A DNA stretch of 41,458 bases from Deltaproteobacteria bacterium (lineage in GTDB: Bacteria; Desulfobacterota; Dissulfuribacteria; Dissulfuribacterales; QOAL01), in the NCBI GenBank assembly GCA_027028245.1, contig JALVJO010000033.1, forward strand, positions 1 through 41,458, in the 5' to 3' direction. The translations under genes and the position numbers were made by a program. Of this stretch, positions 1 through 7,196 are shown one piece after another. The notes under the pieces were generated by a model. The model was not told the DNA's origin. It searched no databases and worked only from the letters and a program-made list of their open reading frames with translations. Position 1 is the first letter of the stretch. The number at the start of each line of letters is the position of its first letter.

Positions 1-34
1 AGGTGTTCAGACTCGCACCAAAGACGTACCAAAC

Positions 35-70
35 GAAAAAAGGACTTACGACGAAAACACCGTAAGTCCT
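35..70 (-). terminator. Rho-independent terminator of the initiator tRNA gene
   Basis: Read on the minus strand, a perfect 10-bp stem (AGGACTTACG at 70-61 with CGTAAGTCCT at 50-41) closes a 10-nt loop and runs straight into a T tract (41-36). It lies about 10 nt beyond the CCA end of the tRNA, so it ends that transcript. Confidence 0.9.
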
Positions 71-79
71 TGAATTTAC

Positions 80-156
<77 letters not shown>

Positions 157-169
157 ACAGATGATATAG

Positions 170-199
170 ATAATTAATCATGTTACCCTGATTTGTCAA
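170..199 (-). promoter_or_regulatory. Sigma70-type promoter of the tRNA-fMet gene
   Basis: On the minus strand there is a perfect -35 box TTGACA (199-194), an 18-nt spacer and a -10-like AATTAT (175-170), about 14 nt upstream of the mature tRNA 5' end. The -10 choice is less certain than the -35, because the region is A/T rich and offers other registers. Confidence 0.6.
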
Positions 200-267
200 C
201 ATGATCGGGCTTTGTGGTCTTTTTAAATTGGCAGTGCGCCCCACGGGCTTTGAACCAGGATTATGCA

Positions 268-529
268 CTTCAAATGCCTTAGAAAGTAATTTCATTGAAT
301 TATTGCATAGTTAGCATGTATTTTTTCCCGTTGTGCCTTCACCCAAAAGGTAAAATTCAATTCGTGATAAATCCTCAGGCATTTGAAGCCCCAAGGGGCT
401 CGCAATTTTACCGAATTTGTCCCGCGATGCCGCGGGATCGGGCAATTGAAGTACCAAGTACTTCTGCATGCCCTCCGCCTCGCCTCTTCGGCAAACTTGC
501 GAGCTGCATTATCCGGGTTGAAATCCCAT
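268..529. repeat. Intergenic stretch dense in inverted repeats; possible structured RNA or decayed repeat
   Basis: This fills most of the 517-nt gap between the tRNA and mobA. Visible pairings are CTTCAAATGCCT (268-279) with AGGCATTTGAAG (377-388); GGTAAAATT (349-357) with AATTTTACC (404-412), which crosses the first; GCTCGCAA (398-405) with TTGCGAGC (497-504); a CCCGCG-atgc-CGCGGG hairpin (421-436); and a hairpin GGGCA..GAAGTAC-caa-GTACTTC..TGCCC (440-473). GGG-TTGAAAT-CCC (517-529) resembles a tRNA T arm, but no tRNA surrounds it. I see no convincing gene; the small open frame at 295-531 lacks a usable ribosome site and matches nothing I recognise. Confidence 0.5.
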
Positions 530-673
530 AGACCTGGTGAAAAAAGATATTGATCCCAAGCCGAATGATTGAGAATAGGTATTAAGAAACTGGGTTAATG
601 GCTCAAAACGGCCTTTTATAGTAAAGTTGCAAGTATATCTTCCCGAAAACCCGCTGAAGTGCTCATAAAAAAC

Positions 674-1294
674 ATGGCTAATTCAACCATAATCCCTCCG
701 GCACGCTCTGTTAATGCTGTCATCCTTGCAGGCGGAAAAAGCAGCCGTTTCGGCAGTAACAAGGCCCTGGCTTCCTGGAACAAGAAAGGAAATATCCTGG
801 ACAACATCATTGAAAAGGCCCGGACGGCATGCGGGTCCGCGGCACTTTCTGTAAGAAATATTCAAGATTATCCCCAGTATAAACTGCCCAAGTTCCCCGA
901 TATCGAAAAAGAAAAAGGCCCCATGGGAGGCTTATATTCTGCCCTCTTCCACTCCACCACAGAATGGATATTCCTTCTGGGATGTGATATGCCCCTCATT
1001 GAACCCAAACTTTTAAAATACATGATAGAAATTAGGACGTGGGCTCCAGTCATTATCCCCTTTTGCAGAAACAGGTTCGAACCGCTCCATGCGGTATATC
1101 ACCGCTCTTTGTTGCCCATAGCAGAAAACCTGATCCGCAGGGACAAGCTCAGGATGAGGGAACTCCTGGACCTGGTCCCAATGTATGTTGTAGACGAAAA
1201 GAAGATCATCGAGATTGCAGGCTCTCTCAGGTGCCTTTCCAACATAAACACATTGTCCCAGTTCAGGAAAATTTTAAGCTCTGTCCCCTCTTAA
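674..1294 (+). CDS. mobA: Molybdenum cofactor guanylyltransferase MobA
   Basis: A 206-residue nucleotidyltransferase that would transfer GMP from GTP to Mo-molybdopterin, making the bis-MGD precursor used by molybdo- and tungstoenzymes. The N-terminal signature LAGGKSSRFG..NKAL (residues 18-32) is the GTP-binding loop of the MobA/GlmU-type fold, and a C-D-M-P motif near residue 104 provides the metal-binding aspartate. The Gly-Gly segment in EKGPMGGLYSAL fits the family. The ATG at 674 is preferred over the GTG at 659 because it places the glycine-rich loop close to the N-terminus; no strong Shine-Dalgarno site marks either. It stands alone, with no other cofactor genes beside it. Length is normal for MobA. 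Confidence 0.88.
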   Translation: MANSTIIPPARSVNAVILAGGKSSRFGSNKALASWNKKGNILDNIIEKARTACGSAALSVRNIQDYPQYKLPKFPDIEKEKGPMGGLYSALFHSTTEWIFLLGCDMPLIEPKLLKYMIEIRTWAPVIIPFCRNRFEPLHAVYHRSLLPIAENLIRRDKLRMRELLDLVPMYVVDEKKIIEIAGSLRCLSNINTLSQFRKILSSVPS

Positions 1295-1333
1295 AAATGT
1301 AACTTCTCTCAATAAGTCCGGGCAAATTTTCAT

Positions 1334-1423
1334 GTATCTGCTTGCACCGCGCTGCAGATACCAGGCGGAGTACGCGCTAGAGGTGCAAGGCGTACTTCAG
1401 ACGCCTGATCCCGCGAGATGCGG
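1334..1423. other. Two abutting hairpins with complementary loops (possible kissing-loop RNA) plus a third hairpin
   Basis: Hairpin 1 is GTATCTGC (1334-1341) with GCAGATAC (1354-1361), loop TTGCACCGCGCT. Hairpin 2 begins at the next base: CAGGCG (1362-1367) and AGTACGC (1369-1375) pair with GCGTACT (1390-1396) and CGCCTG (1402-1407). Its loop contains GGTGCAA (1382-1388), the exact complement of TTGCACC (1342-1348) in loop 1. A small CCGC-gagat-GCGG hairpin (1411-1423) follows. TTGCACC..GCGC could instead pair as one longer nested stem with GCGC..GGTGCAA, so two alternative folds are possible. The transcribed strand is unknown and I do not recognise the family. Confidence 0.5.
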
Positions 1424-1429
1424 TACCCT

Positions 1430-1672
1430 GTGAGCAGAGGGAGCATTCCCAGTTTGTCCCTGGACGAAGAATGGCAAGGATCGGCGCATTTCTTTCAAGG
1501 TTCACCAAGCCGCTGTGCAGATTACAAATTCTTCTTGAATACAGACATCGCCAATCTCATCGGCTTGACTGCGGCTGAAGTTGGCTTCCTTGTGGTGAAA
1601 CCTTTCAAGAAATACTCCTTCCTTGCCTGTGGCACAAATGGGAGACAAACCGGGAATGCTCCCGTGAGCAGA
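1430..1672. mobile_element. MITE-like non-autonomous element, copy 1, with 9-bp target duplication
   Basis: The element proper is 1439-1663 (225 bp). Its ends are inverted repeats: GGGAGCATTCCC at 1439 and GGGAATGCTCCC at 1652-1663, with the match continuing inward through GTTTGTC/GACAAAC. A subterminal pair (TTTCTTTCAAGGTT and its near-complement AACCTTTCAAGAAA) makes the whole unit an imperfect palindrome. It is flanked by an exact 9-bp direct repeat GTGAGCAGA (1430-1438 and 1664-1672), as left by transposition. No transposase is encoded; an open frame running through it is not a gene. The second copy at 4894 is about 90% identical by eye and needs no gaps to align. Confidence 0.8.
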
Positions 1673-1790
1673 TACTTAAAAATCGGTCCTTTTACATACA
1701 TAAAGTTGCCTGTCATTGCCATGTGGAATAGAGTATCGTGTCATCGTCTTCAAAAGGGCGGCAAAAACATAAAACAGAAAAAGAGGGGAA

Positions 1791-2699
1791 ATGGGACTTA
1801 AACATATTGAGGAACGAATCAACAAGGCCCTTAGAAAGGGACAGGACGGAAGCCCGATCCAGCCGGTTCGACTGGAGAGGGACAGCACCTTCAAATTCAG
1901 ATGCTATCCAGGAGTAAGCTGTTTCACCAAGTGCTGCAGGAACATGAACATCATCCTTACGCCCTATGACATCATAAGGATGAAACACAGGCTCGGGCTT
2001 AATTCAGACATGTTTCTAAGGCTTTACACTGAGCCGGAACTCCTCGGCATCACCAGGGTTCCTGTGGCAAGGCTTAAAATGCTGGAAAAAGAAGATGGGC
2101 GCTGTCCCTTTGTTACCAAGAACGGCTGCCAGATATACACGGACAGGCCTGTATGCTGCCGCTATTATCCAATCGGCCTTGCCAGCCTCAGGCAGGCAGA
2201 AAAATATTCCGGGGAAGAAGAGGAATTCTTTTTCCTGGTCAAGGAAGACCATTGCAAGGGCTTTGAGGAAGACACAGAATGGACAGTGGATTCATGGAGA
2301 CAGGACCAGGAATCTGACCTCTACGACCGGATGAACCGGGACTGGATGGAGCTGCTTCTCAGGAAAAAATCCTTTGGAGAAGAGACAGAAATGCCCGAAA
2401 GGGCCAAGGAACTCTTCTTCATGGTATCTACCAACATGGAAAGATTCCGCAGCTTCGTCTTTGAAAGCAGATTTCTCGATACCTACACGGTTGATTCAAA
2501 GCTTCTTAGAACAATACTGGATGACGACGTTGAACTCATGAAGTTCGGCTTTGAATACCTCAAGGTGGCCGTGTTCGGGGCTGAATCGGACAAGCTGAAG
2601 CTTAAAGAAGATATACTTGATGCCACTGTCAAAAAAATCATAAAGCGCAGAAAAAAAAGGCGCCGCCGGCTTCAGCGCCTGGCAAAGGGGCGCAAGTAG
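1791..2699 (+). CDS. YkgJ-type cysteine-cluster (zinc/iron-chelating) protein
   Basis: A 302-residue soluble protein of the YkgJ family, whose members carry a Cys cluster thought to bind zinc or an Fe-S centre; no reaction is established. The ligand set is visible as C38, C44, C48, C49, then C105, C113, C122 and C123 in the typical pattern C-P-F..G-C-x-I-Y-x-x-R-P-x-x-C-R-x-Y-P. The C-terminus is very basic, with runs of K and R after residue 280, so it may contact nucleic acid or ribosomes; that is inference. The start ATG is preceded by AGAGGGGAA. It ends 10 nt before the ABC ATPase gene, suggesting cotranscription. A second YkgJ-like cluster occurs in the phosphatase fusion at 15924. Confidence 0.78.
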   Translation: MGLKHIEERINKALRKGQDGSPIQPVRLERDSTFKFRCYPGVSCFTKCCRNMNIILTPYDIIRMKHRLGLNSDMFLRLYTEPELLGITRVPVARLKMLEKEDGRCPFVTKNGCQIYTDRPVCCRYYPIGLASLRQAEKYSGEEEEFFFLVKEDHCKGFEEDTEWTVDSWRQDQESDLYDRMNRDWMELLLRKKSFGEETEMPERAKELFFMVSTNMERFRSFVFESRFLDTYTVDSKLLRTILDDDVELMKFGFEYLKVAVFGAESDKLKLKEDILDATVKKIIKRRKKRRRRLQRLAKGRK

Positions 2700-2709
2700 C
2701 TGTTTTCAA

Positions 2710-3435
2710 GTGGAAATAATCTGCAGGAATTTATCCTTTTCTTATGCCGGAAGTGATGGACCGATTTTCTCTGGTCTTGATCTTTCCATCAGCGGAGCGG
2801 GTTTCTTTTCCTTTTTCGGCTTTTCAGGTTCGGGCAAAAGCACCCTGGCCAGGCTGATAGCCGGCCTTCTGACCCCGGAAAGCGGCCAGATCATCAAGCA
2901 CGACCTTTCCAGGGGGCTTTTTTCCTACAATACGGAAAGGCTTCCAGGCTGGTTGCCTGTTGGAGAGCACTTGAAAAGGGTAACAGCAGACGGCAGGGAG
3001 GAAATGCTTAAGCGCCTGCTTTCTGAGTTCGGCTTAACATCCCTTACAGGGCACAAGTTTCTGAAGCTTTCCATGGGGCAGAAAAACAGGGTAAACCTGG
3101 TAAGATACCTGGTACAGGATTTTGACCTGCTGATACTCGATGAAGTGCTTGCCAACGTGGATGAACCTTCCAGGAACTCGATTTTATCCTTTATCAAGAA
3201 AAATTTTCCTGAAAAATCATTCATCTATATCTCGCATAACGTCAGCGAGGTGGCAGTGTTCTCCAAAGAGGTCTTCGTGCTGCCCCAGGAAGGAACCGGG
3301 GCCTTGTCAGACCTGGTCTCGCTTTCCGGGCTCGACTTAGACCATCCCAAAAAGGCAGAAAGAGGCCGGGTCCAGGAAAAAATGCTTGAGATACTGCAGG
3401 CATCCTCAGAAAGCAAGAAGCACCTTAAGCAATGA
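2710..3435 (+). CDS. ABC transporter ATP-binding protein (nitrate/sulfonate/taurine class)
   Basis: A 241-residue ATPase subunit that would power the permease encoded next. Walker A is GFSGSGKST (37-45), Walker B is LLILDE, and a switch histidine follows in YISHN. Two motifs deviate: the signature reads LSMGQ rather than LSGGQ, and the segment that should hold the Q-loop glutamine (F-Q before a P-W) reads LFSYNTERLPGW, with no glutamine. The fold resembles SsuB/TauB-type ATPases. GTG start; the stop overlaps the permease start (ATGA, 4 nt). No substrate-binding protein gene is adjacent, so the substrate cannot be inferred. Confidence 0.82.
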   Translation: MEIICRNLSFSYAGSDGPIFSGLDLSISGAGFFSFFGFSGSGKSTLARLIAGLLTPESGQIIKHDLSRGLFSYNTERLPGWLPVGEHLKRVTADGREEMLKRLLSEFGLTSLTGHKFLKLSMGQKNRVNLVRYLVQDFDLLILDEVLANVDEPSRNSILSFIKKNFPEKSFIYISHNVSEVAVFSKEVFVLPQEGTGALSDLVSLSGLDLDHPKKAERGRVQEKMLEILQASSESKKHLKQ

Positions 3436-4169
3436 GACTGGTCCAGTTTATAGTCATTTTTTTGACAGGTCTTTGCATCCTTCTTGCTGTAAAATATTTG
3501 GCAGGCCTGTCGGATTATCTCATCCCGCCCCCTGAAGAGATAAGCTTTTTCCTTTTCAACAAGGCCGGTGATTTTCTGTTTCCTGCCCTGAATACCACTA
3601 TTGTTGCCATTGCCGGCCACGTCCTGGCCATATTGATCGCTGTGATCGTGGCCTTTTGGGCGCGAACAGGCTCCCGGATATCAAACATGGTCAAAACCGC
3701 GGCCTACAACCTGCAGGCCTACCCGGTCGTGGCCATTGCCCCGATTGTATTTATTTTTCTGGGAGACGGTCTGTCCTCCAGGCTCCTGATAGCCTCCCTG
3801 ATATGTTACTTTCCCCTGCTTCTGAGCTTCCTTGGTATATTTTCAGACCCGGTCACAGATGTAGAACATTTCTTCAGGGAAACCGGCAGGATGGATGCCG
3901 TTACAGAACTTTCCATCAGGGTCTTTGAAAACCTGGACAAGATAATCACCGTGATCACCGGCAGCGGGACCCTGGCCATGGTGGGGACAATAGTTGCCGA
4001 ATTTCTGGCAGCCACCAATGGTATCGGGTACGTGATCAGAAAATCGCTCTATCAGAATAACCTAGCAGCAATACTATCCAGCCTGTTTTTCATAGGCCTG
4101 TGTTCTTCGCTGTATCTGATGGCAGTAGAAGCCGCAGGCAGAATGATCAAGAAAAAGATTGCAGCCTGA
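3432..4169 (+). CDS. ABC transporter permease (SsuC/TauC-like)
   Basis: A 245-residue inner-membrane protein with about six hydrophobic segments and an EAA-type loop around RETGRMDAVTEL, followed by the family feature G-x-x-A-x-V-G-T-I-V-A-E-F. It belongs to the binding-protein-dependent permease family used for nitrate, sulfonate, taurine or pyrimidine precursors. It overlaps the ATPase gene by 4 nt (ATGA) and ends 9 nt before the convergent lepB, so the two operons have almost no separating sequence. With no periplasmic binding protein nearby, the transporter either uses one encoded elsewhere or has another role. Confidence 0.82.
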   Translation: MRLVQFIVIFLTGLCILLAVKYLAGLSDYLIPPPEEISFFLFNKAGDFLFPALNTTIVAIAGHVLAILIAVIVAFWARTGSRISNMVKTAAYNLQAYPVVAIAPIVFIFLGDGLSSRLLIASLICYFPLLLSFLGIFSDPVTDVEHFFRETGRMDAVTELSIRVFENLDKIITVITGSGTLAMVGTIVAEFLAATNGIGYVIRKSLYQNNLAAILSSLFFIGLCSSLYLMAVEAAGRMIKKKIAA

Positions 4170-4178
4170 AAAAGGCGG

Positions 4179-4817
4179 CTACTCGATCCACTTGCCCATG
4201 CGGTCCAGACGCGGAGCAAATCTTTCTGAATCCCAGCTCCAGTATATGATAAAGGCCTTGCCCTTTACGTCTTTAAGGGGCACGAAACCCCAAAACCGGC
4301 TGTCAAAACTTTGATCACGGTTGTCACCCATTACGAACAGCTTTCCGGGGGGTACCTTTATGGGCCCCATGTTGTCCCTGGGCTGTATATTGCCCGGGAT
4401 GATGTTCGGGTCCGTGTGCTGCACGCCAGGAGGTTCCTTGTAAAGTTTTCCGTTGACGTAAACCTTCTTGTTGACGATCTTTATGGTATCGCCGCCGACT
4501 CCTATCACCCTTTTTATAAAATCCTTCTTCCTGTCCAGGGGGAAAATGAAAACAATCACGTCTCCATGATCAGGTGAATTGCCTGAAATAATGGTAGATC
4601 TGTTAAAGGGATTTTTTACCCCGTAAATAAACTTATTGACCAATATATGATCACCTACAAGGAGTGTCTTTATCATGGAGCCCGAGGGGATCTTGAAGGC
4701 CTGCACCACAAAGGTCCGAACGAACAAGGCTATAACCAGGGCTATTAAAATGGCCTGGGCATATTCCTTGGTCAGGCGAACTATCTTGTTTTCAGGATAA
4801 TTGTCTTGAATTTTCAT
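4179..4817 (-). CDS. lepB: Signal peptidase I
   Basis: A 212-residue membrane protease that cleaves signal peptides from exported proteins on the periplasmic face. One transmembrane segment (about residues 20-38) precedes box B, IPSGSM, with the nucleophile Ser47. The general base is Lys102 in FIKRVIG, and the GDNRDQSFDSRFWGFV box lies near the C-terminus. The ATG at 4817 gives the canonical short cytoplasmic N-terminus; a TTG at 4859 would add 14 residues of unlikely composition. It lies downstream of lepA in the same direction, but the interval is occupied by a MITE-like element, so expression may depend on read-through or on a promoter in or beside that element. Confidence 0.93.
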   Translation of the reverse strand: MKIQDNYPENKIVRLTKEYAQAILIALVIALFVRTFVVQAFKIPSGSMIKTLLVGDHILVNKFIYGVKNPFNRSTIISGNSPDHGDVIVFIFPLDRKKDFIKRVIGVGGDTIKIVNKKVYVNGKLYKEPPGVQHTDPNIIPGNIQPRDNMGPIKVPPGKLFVMGDNRDQSFDSRFWGFVPLKDVKGKAFIIYWSWDSERFAPRLDRMGKWIE

Positions 4818-4884
4818 GGGAGCAATGCTAATCCCGCCAGGGCAGGTGTGCAATAACAAAGCGTAAATGAATCCTGAGGCAGAC

Positions 4885-5126
4885 CGGCACTACGGGAGCA
4901 TTCCCGGTTTGTACCTGGACGAGGAATGGCAATGATAGGTGCGTTTCTTTCAAGGTTCACCAAGCCGCTGTGCAGATTTCAAATTCTTATAGAATACAGA
5001 CATCGGCAGTCTCATTGACTTGACTGCGGCTGAAGTTGGCTTCCTTGTGGTGAAACCTTTCAAGAAACACCCCTTCCTTGCCAGTGGCACAAATGGAGGA
5101 CAAACCGTGAATGGTCCCGGCACTAA
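4885..5126. mobile_element. MITE-like non-autonomous element, copy 2, between lepA and lepB
   Basis: The element spans 4894-5117/5118 in the same orientation as copy 1. The left end GGGAGCATTCCC is intact; the right end has drifted (GTGAATGGTCCC). Near-perfect direct repeats flank it: CGGCACTAC (4885-4893) and CGGCACTAA (5118-5126), 8 of 9 matching. The right duplicate contains the lepA stop codon (5123-5125), so the insertion fell exactly at the 3' end of lepA. About 21 differences from copy 1, concentrated in the outer arms and the centre, suggest that this copy is older or no longer movable. Together with short flanks it fills the 305-nt lepA-lepB gap. Confidence 0.75.
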
Positions 5127-6922
5127 ACCTTCAATATGCTGAGAAATGCCTCCTGGGGAATTTCCACAGAACCCACCTGCTTCATCCTCTTCTTGCCTTC
5201 CTTCTGCTTTTCAAGAAGTTTCCGCTTCCTGGTGATGTCTCCCCCGTAACATTTGGCAGTCACATCCTTCCTGAGAGGAGGTATGCGCTCCTTGGCAATA
5301 ATCTTGTTTCCTATGGCTGCCTGTATCACCACCTCAAATAACTGCCTGGGTATTATCTTCCTGAGCCTGGACACGAGATCACGCCCCCTGTAATAGGCCT
5401 TTTCCTTGTGGACAATGACAGAAAGTGCATCCACGGGCTGCTTGTTTATCAGGATATCCATCTTCACCAGTTCTGCGGGCCGGTATTCATGGAAATCATA
5501 ATCAATGGATGCATAACCGCGGGTGATTGACTTCAGCCTGTCGTAAAAATCAAGGACTATCTCATTAAAAGGCAGTTCGTATTTCAGGAGGACCCTTTCC
5601 GAGGTGAGGTAGGTCATGTTCACCTGTCTGCCTCTTTTTTCGTCGCAAAGCCCCATTACAGCGCCAACAAACTCCTTGGGAACATAGATTTCCATCTCCA
5701 CATAAGGCTCTGAAATATCGCGAATCTTGGAGGCATCAGGCATTTGTGCAGGATTGTGAATAGTGAGTTCTTCCCCGGAATTCAGTCTCACCCTGTAGGC
5801 CACTGCTGGGGCCGTACTGATAAGTGAAAGCTCGAATTCCCTTTCCAGCCTTTCCTGTACTATTTCCATGTGCAGAAGGCCCAGAAAGCCGCACCTGAAT
5901 CCGAAACCCAGGGCAGCAGAACTTTCCGGCTCATAGGAAAAGGCAGGATCATTAAGCCAGAGTTTTTCAACAGCCTCCTTGAGCTGATCATACTGGCCAG
6001 GGTCCACGGGATAAAGGCCGCAGAAGACCATTGCCTTCACTGGTTTAAAACCTGGAAGGGGCTTGGATGCGGCTCTTTTCTGCTCGGTTATGGTATCTCC
6101 TATCCTGATGTCCCTTACGTTTTTTATGCCTGCCACCAGGAACCCGACTTCTCCCACTGACAGTTCTCCCACATCCATGGGCTCCGGGGTAAAAACACCT
6201 ATCCTCAGTGCCTCATATTTCTGTCCGTTGGACATCATTACCAGGCCCATCCCCTTTTTAAGGCTTCCTTGAACGACCCTGACCAGTACTATTACGCCCT
6301 GATAGGGGTCAAACCAGGAATCAAAGACCAGGGCCTTGAGAGGCCTGTCCTTGGCACCCACTGGAGGGGGAATCTTCTTTACTATGGCTTCAAGCACTTC
6401 TTTGGTGCCGATACCCTCCTTGGCACTGGCAAGTATGGCATCGGAAGCATCTATTCCGATTATATCCTCTATTTCCTGGGCTACCCTCTCCGGTTCGGCA
6501 CTGGGAAGATCAATCTTGTTCAATACAGGGATGATTTCCAAATCGTTTTCCATGGCCAAATAAACATTGGCCAGGGTCTGAGCCTCCACTCCCTGGGTAG
6601 CGTCAACAACCAGCAAGGCTCCCTCGCAAGCTGCAAGGCTTCTTGACACCTCGTATGAAAAATCCACATGGCCAGGCGTATCAATAAGATTGAGAAGATA
6701 ATCTTTTCCATCTTCTGCCCTGTAAGTAATCCGGACGGTCTGGGCCTTGATTGTTATACCCCTTTCACGCTCAAGATCCATCTGGTCCAGGAATTGCTTT
6801 TTCATCTGTCTGGAACTCACACTGCCGGTAAATTCCAGGATGCGATCTGCCAGCGTGGACTTGCCATGGTCAATATGGGCAATGATGGAAAAATTTCTGA
6901 TATGCTCTTTATCAATACTCAT
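5123..6922 (-). CDS. lepA: Elongation factor 4 (LepA), ribosome-associated GTPase
   Basis: A 599-residue translational GTPase that acts on 70S ribosomes. Near the N-terminus are G1 AHIDHGKST, the switch residues around RERGIT, G3 DTPGH and G4 NKIDLP. The C-terminal third carries the LepA-specific domain, ending with the basic stretch [17 protein letters not shown]. The ATG at 6922 gives the standard [21 protein letters not shown] start; the 22 extra residues from 6988 are unlikely. It is divergent from the pilM operon (about 250 nt between) and upstream of lepB. Its stop codon lies inside the target duplication of the MITE-like element. Confidence 0.97.
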   Translation of the reverse strand: MSIDKEHIRNFSIIAHIDHGKSTLADRILEFTGSVSSRQMKKQFLDQMDLERERGITIKAQTVRITYRAEDGKDYLLNLIDTPGHVDFSYEVSRSLAACEGALLVVDATQGVEAQTLANVYLAMENDLEIIPVLNKIDLPSAEPERVAQEIEDIIGIDASDAILASAKEGIGTKEVLEAIVKKIPPPVGAKDRPLKALVFDSWFDPYQGVIVLVRVVQGSLKKGMGLVMMSNGQKYEALRIGVFTPEPMDVGELSVGEVGFLVAGIKNVRDIRIGDTITEQKRAASKPLPGFKPVKAMVFCGLYPVDPGQYDQLKEAVEKLWLNDPAFSYEPESSAALGFGFRCGFLGLLHMEIVQERLEREFELSLISTAPAVAYRVRLNSGEELTIHNPAQMPDASKIRDISEPYVEMEIYVPKEFVGAVMGLCDEKRGRQVNMTYLTSERVLLKYELPFNEIVLDFYDRLKSITRGYASIDYDFHEYRPAELVKMDILINKQPVDALSVIVHKEKAYYRGRDLVSRLRKIIPRQLFEVVIQAAIGNKIIAKERIPPLRKDVTAKCYGGDITRKRKLLEKQKEGKKRMKQVGSVEIPQEAFLSILKV

Positions 6923-7160
6923 AAAAGATAAATTAACGTGAAAAGCTGCTGTCTGCCAGTGTTCTGTGGTTGTCAATTTTACAAGCAATTACTCGGCCGA
7001 AACTGTCAAAACAGCAGAGGAGTCCTTCGGGAAGCTGGTACCTGCTGGCCAGGCAGTCATGCAGTGCAACTTTTTTTAAACAAGTCTTTTTAATTCGGCT
7101 TAAGAAAATTTTGTATGGAACCGAATAAAAGAATAGTCAGAAAAAAGGGGGAGCAGGAGC

Positions 7161-7196
7161 ATGAAAACAATTCGAAATGAGTATGAAAAATCTTAA
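7161..7196 (+). CDS. Possible 11-codon leader ORF in front of pilM
   Basis: The best Shine-Dalgarno sequence in the region, GGGGGAG (7146-7152), sits 8 nt before the ATG at 7161. It does not sit near the pilM candidate starts at 7177, 7183 and 7198. This ATG opens a frame of 11 codons (MKTIRNEYEKS) ending in TAA at 7194-7196, one base before the ATG at 7198. Translation of pilM may therefore be coupled to this short frame. Nothing else supports a functional peptide, so it may simply be the ribosome entry for pilM. Confidence 0.35.
   Translation: MKTIRNEYEKS

Noticed and set aside
517-529. T-arm-like GGG-TTGAAAT-CCC suggesting a second tRNA
   Set aside because: No acceptor, D or anticodon arms can be built around it.
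295-531. A 78-codon open frame in the tRNA-mobA gap
   Set aside because: No ribosome site, no recognisable domain, and the stretch is dominated by inverted repeats that explain its composition.
1418-1801. A 127-codon open frame upstream of the YkgJ gene
   Set aside because: It runs straight through the MITE-like element and both its target duplicates; the second element copy does not preserve a matching gene.
4140-4200. Bidirectional terminator between the permease and lepB
   Set aside because: A small GCCT..AGGC hairpin is present but no T tract follows on either strand.
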